Source: Bacteroides sp. (lineage in GTDB: Bacteria; Bacteroidota; Bacteroidia; Bacteroidales; SM23-62). Taken from it: a stretch of DNA of 10,603 nucleotides. Position 1 is the first letter of the stretch; every line of letters starts with the position of its first letter. The position numbers and the translations under genes were made by a program. Below are positions 1-7,034 of the stretch, piece by piece. Where the stretch lies: contig JAUVKJ010000031.1 in the NCBI GenBank assembly GCA_030592145.1, positions 1-10,603 of the forward strand. Direction: 5' to 3'. The notes beneath the pieces are model-generated. The model ran no database searches and was not told the origin of the DNA. It was given only the letters and a program-made list of their open reading frames with translations.

Positions 1-2311
1 CTTCCGGTGAAGCCAGCATTGGGTGGTGCATATCCCGGCGATAGGCAAGCTCGTCCAGCACGTTCAGGTATTTATCCAGGACAAGCACCGAGCCTTGCCT
101 GTCGCCCATTGGGGGCATATCCCGCACTTTAACGAGAGAACGGGAATCATGCACCAGGTAAAATCCCCTGAGTGTTTCCGGATCAGATGTAAAAACCAGG
201 TATTCTCCCGGGAAAAAAAGGCGGTGGCCGTTTATGATTCTCCCGGCGGAAACGATTTCCCCATTCTCCGCATCCCGGTTGGCCAGTCTCAGATCCGACA
301 GGTCAAATGTTTTCAGGACGGGATTGAACACTTCTATAAAATCCGGGCAATAGGGCAACGGGTTGAACAGGATCTCCGATATCAGGATCTCAGATCTTTG
401 CGGTTGCACGGGAAGTGCAAAACGGATCTTCAGTCCGGGCGACAAGGGATTGCCTGCACAATCATTAATCTCCCGGCGTACTTCCAGGTAATATTCCCTG
501 CCCGGGGTGAATTCTCTTCCGTATTGCAGGATGAGTTCCCTGTTACAGGGTTCCAGGAGAATCACCGAGTCGGGTGCATTCATTCCACCGTCAATATGCC
601 AGGCATTCTCCTGCAGTACGGATTCTCTTTCCATAGCTTCGCTGAACTCTATCACCAGCTTTTGAGAATCAGGCAGATAGACAGATCCTACCGAGGGGGG
701 ACTCCTGTCGGGATTGTTCCCCCGGACTGCATTTTCCATTCCGGGGGTCCCTCCCAGACTGCCTGTGCTGGTCGTCCAGTTATCGGCTCCGTGGCAGGGA
801 CGGTCAGTGTCTATCCGCTCCAATGACCAGCCCCCCTCCGCATAGTACTCACCGGAATGCAAGGCCGAAGAATATTTCATCCAGTCGATCAGGACGGAAT
901 CCGGATCCCGCACCAGCAACACTACCCCCTCGTTTGACAGCATGGTCCGGGAAGTCAGTATATCAAAGGTATGGATCGCTTCCGGGTACTGTTCCTTCAT
1001 ACCTTTATAGCATAAAAGCAGGTATCCGCCATGAGGAAGCTTGAAGTCCGGCAGTACCAGTGTTTTAGTACCCGCCTGCAGGGTCCATCCAGCCATCCTC
1101 ACCGGGTGTCCGCTCCGGTTATACAATTCGATGTATTCATATCCGGGCAGATTAATTTCCGGTACCGGATCGTACATGATCTCGTTAAATATTATATCCC
1201 CGCGACGGGGCCTGAAAAAGATAAAATCTTTCTCCAGGGTACCTGAAGTATTGCCCTTTTTGTCCGTGATCCGTTTTGCCTGGAGGATTTGCGGGATCCC
1301 GGAAAGAAATGGATAGCCAAATACCAGGTCAACAGTACTTTCCGACACAGAAAGGATGGTATCGGGCAGGATTTCCCCGGGCAGGATGATAAACCGGTCG
1401 CCTGACAAAGCATTCTGCATGTCGATAGATTCCGAGAAGAATATCCGGAGGGTGAATGCATCAGGCACCTCTATCGCAATAATTGAAGGTGGCAGGGTAT
1501 CCCTTAAAAAGATACCGCTGATACAGAGGTCATCAAACCACAGCTTCCTGTCCTGCCTGGATGAAAAGCGGTAATAGATACCGAAATGTACCGGGCTGAT
1601 ACGGCCGGTATCCTGTCCCTCTCCAATTAGCTCCCACACCGGCGGGGTGCCGGATTTCCTCTCAGGACCGGGCATGACCGGTGCAGTATCAGGCATGAAG
1701 GGTGCAGTGCCGGAAAAAACCTGCCATTCTTCGTCAGATTTCCTTACATTAACGGGAACGGCCAATCCGGTACCGCGGTATATCAGCCATTTCCCGCCAG
1801 GCTCCCGTTCGACACGGATCAGCGCGGGACCGGTACCGATCTCTTCCTGCCAGTTCAGGTCTGTTTCGGCCAGGATCTCTGCATGGCCCTTCTCTGTTTT
1901 CCACAATTTCAGGATGTCATCCGAGCCGCTGAAATTTACTCCCAGTACAATGGCCCCGGCTTCCCCGCCAGGCATCATCTGCTGTTCATCCCGGTCTGAA
2001 AGGAGAAAGACTGCCCATTTATTGGATGAGGATGGAGGATAGGCATGCCGGAGCGCAAACTGCCAGGAAGTTGTTTCCCCGTCAATCACCAGGCTGTCGA
2101 AAGGAAAAGAGATCCTGTCGTCCGAGCTTACCGAATCGTCAAGCCGGTGCCATAATGAAAATCTTCCGCAGAGAGCATCCCTGTCCGATATTCCCCATGC
2201 CGAGTCCCGGCTTTGAACCCACTGTTCCAGGGTCTCTGACTCAAAGTCGAAACAAAGCTGGGCCTGAATATGTGCAGAAAAAAATAAAAAAAATAAAATC
2301 AGCCTTTTCAT
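1..2311 (-). CDS. Exported lamin-tail-domain (LTD) protein, C-terminus beyond window
   Basis: An uninterrupted minus-strand frame runs from ATG at 2311-2309 to the left edge, giving 770 codons without a stop; the true C-terminus lies outside. Residues 1-18 (MKRLILFFLFFSAHIQAQ) form a signal peptide with cleavage likely after Ala17. Residues about 20-270 form a beta-rich N-terminal region starting CFDFESETLEQW, possibly a jelly-roll. Residues about 280-370 look like an Ig/SbsA-like domain (IDMQNALSGDRFIIL). Residues about 371-480 form a lamin-tail domain (GDIIFNEIMYDP, then YEYIELYNRS, then GWTLQAG). A second Ig-like domain spans about 535-635 (VIEFSEAMERESV), and a second lamin-tail domain begins near 641 (EILISEILFNPLP, then DFIEVFNP). 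Bacteroidota proteins of this build are secreted and often end in a type IX secretion or gliding-type C-terminal domain, which cannot be seen here. The specific role is unknown. Translation was done by hand, so small local misreadings are possible, but the open frame is clear. Confidence 0.88.
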   Translation of the reverse strand, partial: MKRLILFFLFFSAHIQAQLCFDFESETLEQWVQSRDSAWGISDRDALCGRFSLWHRLDDSVSSDDRISFPFDSLVIDGETTSWQFALRHAYPPSSSNKWAVFLLSDRDEQQMMPGGEAGAIVLGVNFSGSDDILKLWKTEKGHAEILAETDLNWQEEIGTGPALIRVEREPGGKWLIYRGTGLAVPVNVRKSDEEWQVFSGTAPFMPDTAPVMPGPERKSGTPPVWELIGEGQDTGRISPVHFGIYYRFSSRQDRKLWFDDLCISGIFLRDTLPPSIIAIEVPDAFTLRIFFSESIDMQNALSGDRFIILPGEILPDTILSVSESTVDLVFGYPFLSGIPQILQAKRITDKKGNTSGTLEKDFIFFRPRRGDIIFNEIMYDPVPEINLPGYEYIELYNRSGHPVRMAGWTLQAGTKTLVLPDFKLPHGGYLLLCYKGMKEQYPEAIHTFDILTSRTMLSNEGVVLLVRDPDSVLIDWMKYSSALHSGEYYAEGGWSLERIDTDRPCHGADNWTTSTGSLGGTPGMENAVRGNNPDRSPPSVGSVYLPDSQKLVIEFSEAMERESVLQENAWHIDGGMNAPDSVILLEPCNRELILQYGREFTPGREYYLEVRREINDCAGNPLSPGLKIRFALPVQPQRSEILISEILFNPLPYCPDFIEVFNPVLKTFDLSDLRLANRDAENGEIVSAGRIINGHRLFFPGEYLVFTSDPETLRGFYLVHDSRSLVKVRDMPPMGDRQGSVLVLDKYLNVLDELAYRRDMHHPMLASPE

Positions 2312-2389
2312 TTCAAAATATTATTTCAATTTTTGTAGAACTATTAATTTGATGTTTTTTTATGTATTATTCTTTTAAATTGTAAAATC
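2312..2389. promoter_or_regulatory. Divergent intergenic region between the LTD gene and asd
   Basis: This very AT-rich 78-bp gap separates two divergent start codons, so it must hold both promoters unless transcripts arise elsewhere. No unambiguous TTTG / TAnnTTTG pair (the Bacteroidota sigma consensus) stands out. Near matches such as TTAATTTG on the plus strand lack a correctly spaced -33 partner. Neither start has a Shine-Dalgarno, which is usual in this phylum. The function is inferred from gene orientation only. Confidence 0.4.
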
Positions 2390-3385
2390 ATGAAAGTTGC
2401 TGTTGTCGGTGCCACCGGACTTGTCGGAGGCGTAATGATGGAAGTACTGGAAGAAAGAAACTTCCCTGTTTCAACCCTTTATGCTGTTGCCTCAGAAAAA
2501 TCGGTAGGCAAAGAGGTTTTTTTCAAGGGGAAAAAACACAAGGTGATCGGAATGCAGGAGGCCATCGATAATAAACCAGATATAGCCATCTTCTCCGCGG
2601 GAGGCGGAATTTCAACACAGTGGGCTCCGGCCTTTGCCGAAGCCGGAACGGTGGTGATCGACAATTCCTCTGCCTGGAGAATGGATCCCACCAAGCGGCT
2701 TGTGGTTCCCGAGATTAATGCCGGGGTCATCGGTACAGACGATAAAATCATTGCCAACCCGAATTGCTCCACGATCCAGATGGTCCTGGTGCTTGCCCCG
2801 CTGCATGAGGCCTATACGATCAAACGCGTGGTGGTATCCACCTACCAGTCGGTAACCGGTACGGGTATTAAAGCCGTTCGGCAAATGCAGGATGAACGGG
2901 CCGGTGTGGAAGGTGAACGCGCCTACCCCCACCCTATAGACCGGAACTGCCTGCCGCACTGTGATGTATTCCTTGAAAACGGTTATACCAAGGAAGAGAT
3001 GAAAATGGTCAACGAGACACGCAAGATCCTGGATGACGATTCCATACAGTGTACTGCTACGGCAGTAAGGGTTCCCGTGGTGGGCGGCCATTCTGAATCC
3101 GTGAACCTGGAATTCGGGAAGGATTTTGAGCTGGCTGATATTCACAATCTGCTCTCCAATGCCCCGGGCATTGTGGTAGAGGATGATGTGCTCAACAACG
3201 TATACCCCATGCCCCGTTATGCAGAAGGCAAAGATGAGGTCTTTGTGGGCAGGATCCGCAGGGACGAATCCCGGGAAAAATGCCTGAACATGTGGATCGT
3301 TGCCGATAATCTTCGAAAGGGAGCGGCCACTAACGCCATTCAGATCGCCGAATACCTGGTGGAAAAGGGATTGGTCAGGGACTAA
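2390..3385 (+). CDS. asd: Aspartate-semialdehyde dehydrogenase
   Basis: This enzyme reduces aspartyl-4-phosphate to aspartate-4-semialdehyde with NADPH, the second step of the cytoplasmic pathway to lysine/diaminopimelate, threonine and methionine. The 331-residue length is normal. The N-terminal Rossmann motif is VVGATGLVGG (5-14). The catalytic cysteine is Cys126 in NPNCST, the active-site glutamine is Gln153 in TYQSVTGTG, and the substrate-binding Arg227 and catalytic-base His234 lie in RVPVVGGHSE with the usual seven-residue spacing. Arg97 in SSAWRMD fits the phosphate-binding arginine. The C-terminal GAATNAIQIAE (311-321) is the conserved dimer/nucleotide helix. The ATG at 2390 is followed immediately by the Rossmann strand, so no other start is likely; no Shine-Dalgarno is present. 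The gene stands alone, divergent from the LTD gene and convergent with hflX. Confidence 0.97.
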   Translation: MKVAVVGATGLVGGVMMEVLEERNFPVSTLYAVASEKSVGKEVFFKGKKHKVIGMQEAIDNKPDIAIFSAGGGISTQWAPAFAEAGTVVIDNSSAWRMDPTKRLVVPEINAGVIGTDDKIIANPNCSTIQMVLVLAPLHEAYTIKRVVVSTYQSVTGTGIKAVRQMQDERAGVEGERAYPHPIDRNCLPHCDVFLENGYTKEEMKMVNETRKILDDDSIQCTATAVRVPVVGGHSESVNLEFGKDFELADIHNLLSNAPGIVVEDDVLNNVYPMPRYAEGKDEVFVGRIRRDESREKCLNMWIVADNLRKGAATNAIQIAEYLVEKGLVRD

Positions 3386-3409
3386 GATTCCGGGGTAAGC
3401 CCGGCATAG

Positions 3410-3460
3410 ATTCCGGGTTCCTGGCCCCAATCTGATATCGGGGGCAGGCAAGCCCGGAAT
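3410..3460. repeat. GC-rich inverted repeat in the asd/hflX convergent gap
   Basis: ATTCCGGG at 3410-3417 pairs exactly with CCCGGAAT at 3453-3460. The inner sequence continues imperfectly: CTGGCCCC at 3421-3428 faces GGGGCAGG at 3441-3448, around a loop of about 12 bases. A further partial copy (GATTCCGGGG, 3386-3395) precedes it. It lies just after the asd stop and could end transcription from both convergent genes, but it lacks the T tract of an intrinsic terminator. It also resembles the dispersed REP-like hairpins of the ATTCCGGG...CCCGGAATGAC kind found between genes in many bacteria. Assignment to a family is inference. Confidence 0.6.
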
Positions 3461-3497
3461 GACAGAAGGCCAGGAATGACAGCAGGCCAGGAATGAC
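3456..3497. repeat. 17-bp direct repeat, about 2.5 copies
   Basis: GGAATGAC occurs at 3456, 3473 and 3490, exactly 17 bp apart. The first two units, GGAATGACAGAAGGCCA and GGAATGACAGCAGGCCA, differ at one base; the third diverges after GGAATGAC. The first unit overlaps the right arm of the hairpin at 3410-3460, so the tandem array seems to have grown from the end of that repeat by slippage. It lies between convergent genes and codes for nothing visible. Confidence 0.75.
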
Positions 3498-3514
3498 GGG
3501 AACCGTCCAGTGTC

Positions 3515-4708
3515 TCAGTACAAATAATCGTTGTATGGATAGCGTTGTGAATGGATCTCCTTAACCTTCTCGTAAAGAAGCTCTCTCATTTCCCGGATAT
3601 TGTCCTGTTTCTTCGCTGAAATGAAAACGCATTGCCCGTTGCTTTTCGCCATCCATGTTTTTTTCAGGTCTTCCAGGCTGACGTTTTCGAAGGTCGGGGG
3701 ACTCAGATCGTCATCCTCTTTCATCGTATAGCTAAAGGCATCGGTTTTGTTGAAGACGATGTAAGTGGGTTTGTTCCCCGCCTCTATTTCCAGCAGGGTC
3801 TGGTTTACGATTCCGATCTGTTCCTCGAAGTTGTGATGTGAAATATCCACGACATGCAGGAGTATATCTGATTCACGGAGCTCATCGAGGGTAGACTTGA
3901 ATGATTCTACCAGGGTATGTGGTAGTTTTCTTATAAACCCGACGGTATCGGAAAGAAGGAAGGGAAGGTTCCCGATAACCACTTTACGGACCGTAGTATC
4001 GAGGGTGGCAAACAGTTTGTTCTCCGCGAAGATATCGGATTTGCTCAGGACATTCATCAGGGTTGACTTCCCTACATTGGTATAGCCTACAAGCGCCACC
4101 CTGACCATCTTTCCCCGGTTTTTTCGCTGAACGGCCTTCTGCTTGTCGATCCGCTTCAGGTCTTTCTTTAGTTTTGCAATCTTGTCACGGATGATCCTCC
4201 GGTCCGTTTCGATCTCCGTTTCCCCGGGTCCCCGGAATCCTATTCCCCCGCGTTGTCTCTCCAGGTGGGTCCACATGCGCGTCAGCCGGGGAAGCAGATA
4301 TTCGTACTGGGCCAGTTCAACCTGTGTCTTTGAGTGGGCCGTCTGTGCCCTGCGTGCAAAAATATCCAGGATCAGGTTGGTGCGGTCCAGGATCCTGCAT
4401 TTGAGTTCCCTTTCGATGTTCCTGAGCTGTGATGGGCTCAGTTCATCATCGAAAATAACCAGGTCGGTCTCATTTTTAAGGACATACTCCCGGATCTCAG
4501 CCAGCTTTCCGCTTCCCACGAAAGTGCGCGGATCCGGGTAATCACGCCGCTGAATAAACATCTGTTCCGGCACAGCTCCGGCGGTTTCCGTTAGAAATGC
4601 AAGCTCCTGCAGGTACTCCTCTACCTCAGCCGCATCCTGGTACTGGTCAATGATGCCAATGAGGATGGCTGTTTCCGGCATGGATTCCGTTATGATGGGA
4701 TCGGGCAT
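3515..4708 (-). CDS. hflX: Ribosome-associated GTPase HflX
   Basis: HflX binds the 50S subunit and splits stalled or hibernating ribosomes using GTP. At 397 residues it is a normal family length. The N-terminal HflX domain covers about 14-125, with GSGKLAEI (66-72), LSPSQLRNIE (90-99) and the RILDRTNLILDIFARRAQT stretch (105-123). The glycine-rich linker GGIGFRGPGETEIETDRR is at 154-171, followed by a helical segment to about 200. The G domain has G1 GYTNVGKST (208-216), a switch I threonine region FATLDTTV (233-240), G3 DTVGF (254-258), G4 NKTD (320-323) and G5 SAKK (364-367). An acidic insert of about 35 residues separates G4 and G5. The ATG at 4708 is preferred over Met10 (4681) because a near-perfect Shine-Dalgarno precedes it. 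It lies 28 bp downstream of the lipoprotein gene, so the two are probably cotranscribed. Confidence 0.96.
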   Translation of the reverse strand: MPDPIITESMPETAILIGIIDQYQDAAEVEEYLQELAFLTETAGAVPEQMFIQRRDYPDPRTFVGSGKLAEIREYVLKNETDLVIFDDELSPSQLRNIERELKCRILDRTNLILDIFARRAQTAHSKTQVELAQYEYLLPRLTRMWTHLERQRGGIGFRGPGETEIETDRRIIRDKIAKLKKDLKRIDKQKAVQRKNRGKMVRVALVGYTNVGKSTLMNVLSKSDIFAENKLFATLDTTVRKVVIGNLPFLLSDTVGFIRKLPHTLVESFKSTLDELRESDILLHVVDISHHNFEEQIGIVNQTLLEIEAGNKPTYIVFNKTDAFSYTMKEDDDLSPPTFENVSLEDLKKTWMAKSNGQCVFISAKKQDNIREMRELLYEKVKEIHSQRYPYNDYLY

Positions 4709-4736
4709 ATATATCCCTCCTTAGAGAGGGCAAAGC
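4709..4736 (-). promoter_or_regulatory. Strong Shine-Dalgarno of hflX inside a small hairpin
   Basis: On the minus strand the 28-base gap reads TAAGGAGGGATATAT just before the hflX ATG, giving an AAGGAGG site at near-optimal spacing. Strong Shine-Dalgarno sites are uncommon in Bacteroidota. The upstream CCCTC pairs with GAGGG of the site across a six-base loop, so a short hairpin could hide it. Ribosomes finishing the upstream lipoprotein gene would open this hairpin, which would couple the two genes. The pairing is visible; the coupling is inference. Confidence 0.5.
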
Positions 4737-5909
4737 CTAGTAAATGTACTGACGGTTCTTGCTGATGCCCTCCCTGATGGCAGGCTTGAGTGTTTCGGTA
4801 CAATTGAAGAGCATCTCGAAATCGGTAGGGAAAGGGATTGCCTCGCGCTCGATCATCTTCTTTGCTTCCAAATCAAGTGCATCCAGGTCGCCCACTGCAC
4901 GGGCTGAATGATGCTCGAAAATATGTTCGGCCCCGATGGGTTCCTTGCGGATCAGCTTTTTAGGATTTTCCGAGATGATCTCTACATTCCCGTTGATCCT
5001 GACCGATTTGAACTGGTGTGTTTCAATAAGGGTGCACTGAAGTGTCTTGTAGCGCGGGATCTTAATATCGTTGCCGGCCGTATCTCTCATGACATTTCCA
5101 TTGGCATCGAGTACATAATCGAACCCGTCTTCAATTTTTTTCTTGTATAGTTCATCATTCTCCTTGGTATCGTCAGGAGAAAATATGATAGATTCAAGGT
5201 TAACAAATATGGTATAATCATACGCGATATCGTCGTTCAAATGCTTGAAATGGTATTCCACCCATTCGTTCTCGAATCCGCGTGTGTCGATCTCCAGCAG
5301 ATCCTGCTCCCAGTTGGGATCCAGGTTTATATGTGTCATGTTGTTCACCAGTACTACCACACGGCTGATCCCCTTGAACCTTGCTTCCTCAATCAGGGGC
5401 TCCAGGTCGGGATACATGCCCCCGGAATACTCCTGCGCTCTTGACATCTCCACAAATGCCTGGCGGTAGGCTTCCTTTGTACCCGATTTCATCAGGCTTT
5501 TTCCGCTGTGATAAAAATATTCCGCTGCCCTTCTCTTGGCAGAAATGATCTTTGCATCGTAATCAACGTATGGATAATCAATTATACGGCCATTCAGGTT
5601 CATGGGCAGAACGGTCCGAACCTGGGATTGCCTGTTCTTCATCCTTGTGTAAATTGAAAAAATCTCCTCGTAATTGTTGGGGTTATCTTCCCTTTCAAGA
5701 AATGTCACCCGCTCCAGGTTCTGTTCGTTGGCGATCTTGTATGCCCGATCGAGTGCCTGGATGTCCTTCGGACTGTCAGGGTCTTTGCGTATTTTTTTAA
5801 CTGCTCTTTGGATGGCCGCATCATAATTTCCCTTTTCCAGCATTTTCTTTGAGGATCCGCAGGAAGAGAGGATAAGGGCTGTGATCAGAAAGTAAACAAT
5901 TCGTTTCAT
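4737..5909 (-). CDS. Conserved Bacteroidota lipoprotein of unknown function
   Basis: This 390-residue protein starts with a lipoprotein signal (MKRIVYFLITALILSSCGSS); the lipobox LSSC puts the lipidated residue at Cys17, so it should be anchored in the inner or outer membrane facing the periplasm. Just after it, KKMLEKGNYDAAIQRAVKKI (21-40) and later helices resemble a TPR-like start in which a gene-dosage motif 'GNYDAAI' recurs in many Bacteroidota lipoproteins. The remainder is mixed alpha/beta with no catalytic motif I recognise; a typical segment is RVVVLVNNMTHINLDP around residues 183-198. The C-terminus is KNRQYIY. It is the first gene of a likely two-gene operon with hflX. I do not recognise a function. 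The CDS and its lipoprotein nature are secure; the TPR similarity is only a guess. Confidence 0.9.
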   Translation of the reverse strand: MKRIVYFLITALILSSCGSSKKMLEKGNYDAAIQRAVKKIRKDPDSPKDIQALDRAYKIANEQNLERVTFLEREDNPNNYEEIFSIYTRMKNRQSQVRTVLPMNLNGRIIDYPYVDYDAKIISAKRRAAEYFYHSGKSLMKSGTKEAYRQAFVEMSRAQEYSGGMYPDLEPLIEEARFKGISRVVVLVNNMTHINLDPNWEQDLLEIDTRGFENEWVEYHFKHLNDDIAYDYTIFVNLESIIFSPDDTKENDELYKKKIEDGFDYVLDANGNVMRDTAGNDIKIPRYKTLQCTLIETHQFKSVRINGNVEIISENPKKLIRKEPIGAEHIFEHHSARAVGDLDALDLEAKKMIEREAIPFPTDFEMLFNCTETLKPAIREGISKNRQYIY

Positions 5910-6057
5910 CAGTTTTAATTTTTGTTTTCAATGGTCTGATGTAACTCACGATGCTCCCAATTCATCGGGATCATGTTCGTTTCATAACTTATGTGTGTTA
6001 AAAAAAACCCTGGCATCAGGTCTGGGACTGCCAGGGTTTCCAGTATCTTATTTGGGA
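5910..6057. other. Gap between tonB and the lipoprotein gene
   Basis: The gap holds the tonB terminator on its right side. On the left it must contain the promoter for the lipoprotein-hflX pair, read leftwards. Upstream of the lipoprotein ATG the minus strand is A-rich (AAAACAAAAATTAAAACTG), as is common for unassisted Bacteroidota starts. No well-spaced promoter pair was found. No small ORF of interest is present. Confidence 0.4.
5999..6039 (-). terminator. Intrinsic terminator of tonB
   Basis: Read on the minus strand, AAACCCTGGCA (6039-6029) pairs perfectly over 11 bp with TGCCAGGGTTT (6015-6005) around a 13-base loop, and an unbroken run of eight T (6007-6000) begins at the foot of the stem. 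It sits 18 bp past the tonB stop codon. This is a textbook Rho-independent terminator and separates tonB from the lipoprotein-hflX operon. Confidence 0.93.
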
Positions 6058-6741
6058 TTACTGTAATACGAAATTGATTGGGAAGGTGAACTGTACCTTA
6101 ACTGATTTTCCCCTTTGCTTACCGGGGGCCCATTTAGGAGATGCCATCACAACGCGTACAGCTTCCTTGTCCAGGGCGGGATCCACACCCCGTACAACGA
6201 CACCGTCCACTACCTGTCCCTTGGAATTTACAGCAAACTGAACATATACCTTACCACTGATACCATTTTCAGCGGCTATTTCAGGATAACGGAGGTTCTT
6301 GGCGATCCATTGGCGGAATCCTTCCTGTCCCTTACCCTGGAAACTGGGCATATCTTCAACGATGAAGAATACTTCCTCCTCGGCAACTTCTTCTTCTTCA
6401 TCGAATTGGATGATCTCGATTTGCATATTCTGGTCCGATTCGACGTCTTCGATGATCAGTTCATCTTCGATATCAACATCATCTTCAACAATCATCAGCA
6501 CCTCGGTTACCTTGGGTGGCGGAGGGGGGGGAGGGGGTTTTACCTCCTGCTGCCTGGTGATGGGAATGATCTCTTCTTCAAGGTCCATGTCTGCCAGATT
6601 TCCCAGCGTATTTTCCATGTTCGGCTTGGTGCTCCATTCGAATGCAGCGAGCATTATTCCAAGAACAACGACAAGACCAATCTGTAGAAAGATTCCCCTT
6701 CTGCTCTCCAGGTCGGCTTTTTTTGATTTCTTAAGTTCCAT
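6058..6741 (-). CDS. tonB: TonB-family energy transducer
   Basis: TonB spans the periplasm and passes proton-motive force from ExbB/ExbD to outer-membrane TonB-dependent transporters such as SusC-type receptors. The 227-residue protein has a short basic cytoplasmic N-terminus (KKSKKADLESRR), one membrane helix at about 17-35, and eight consecutive prolines at 69-76. A strikingly acidic linker follows at about 84-130 (EDDVDIEDEL, DEEEEVAEEE). The C-terminal TonB domain covers about 131-227, with YPEIAAENGISGKVYVQF (152-169), GVDPALDKEAV (185-195) and PKWAPGKQRGKSV (202-214). These motifs and the spacing fit Bacteroidota TonB exactly. The acidic linker differs from the usual Pro/Lys-rich linker but is common in this phylum. 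No exbB or exbD is adjacent. Bacteroidota carry many TonB paralogues, so which system it serves is not known. Confidence 0.94.
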   Translation of the reverse strand: MELKKSKKADLESRRGIFLQIGLVVVLGIMLAAFEWSTKPNMENTLGNLADMDLEEEIIPITRQQEVKPPPPPPPPKVTEVLMIVEDDVDIEDELIIEDVESDQNMQIEIIQFDEEEEVAEEEVFFIVEDMPSFQGKGQEGFRQWIAKNLRYPEIAAENGISGKVYVQFAVNSKGQVVDGVVVRGVDPALDKEAVRVVMASPKWAPGKQRGKSVKVQFTFPINFVLQ

Positions 6742-6762
6742 GTCCGGTTTGGTTAAATCGCC

Positions 6763-6794
6763 TAAAATTAAGGAATAATCTCTTGAAATTCAAC
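6763..6794 (-). promoter_or_regulatory. Candidate Bacteroidota promoter of tonB
   Basis: Read leftwards, GTTG (6794-6791) is followed after exactly 20 bases by TAATTTTA (6770-6763), close to the Bacteroidota pattern TTTG-N19-21-TAnnTTTG. Transcription would begin about 15-20 bases before the tonB start. The same TTG-N20-TAATTTTA arrangement recurs upstream of the gene at 9971, which strengthens both. No mapped start supports it. Confidence 0.4.
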
Positions 6795-7034
6795 ACGCCT
6801 CTCACTTTTTTAATGATTTCAGCCTCTCCTTTTATTTTATGCGCGGTTTTACAACTCAAATACTATTGTAAATATTGCAAAAATCACGCCATACTGGAAT
6901 ACGGAAACCGCCACTTCATGCGACGACCTTACTTTCCTCCTATGCCCGACACACCTGCACTAACCCATCCCCTCCAGAGCTGTATGTAACAAATTCTCAT
7001 ATCTGTCGTTAAAATGTTATAAACCAAATAAAAC
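6795..7034. other. Gene-free stretch at the composition boundary
   Basis: Between the divergent tonB and the lipoprotein at 7035 lies a gap of about 290 bp including the tonB promoter. Neither strand holds a credible gene: short plus-strand frames here have no recognisable content. It contains pyrimidine-rich tracts and, around 6900-6990, a GC-richer patch. Local base composition changes from here on, becoming AT-rich. A promoter for the lipoprotein gene should lie close to 6990-7034, but no convincing pair is seen. Confidence 0.4.

Noticed and set aside
23..2352. Several plus-strand open frames of 70-270 codons
   Set aside because: They overlie the minus-strand lamin-tail gene, lack recognisable domains and are odd in composition; the minus strand gives a single 770-codon frame with signal peptide and domains.
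2479..3451. Long minus-strand frames (97 and 279 codons) opposite asd
   Set aside because: They are antisense shadows of a gene with all catalytic residues; their translation shows no domain.
3456..3497. CRISPR or minisatellite array in the asd/hflX gap
   Set aside because: Only 2.5 copies of 17 bp with no spacers; better read as tandem growth of an intergenic repeat.
6115..6778. Plus-strand frames of 159 and 190 codons opposite tonB
   Set aside because: They translate the complement of the acidic and proline runs into Ser/Gly-rich sequence; tonB on the minus strand is complete with terminator and promoter.
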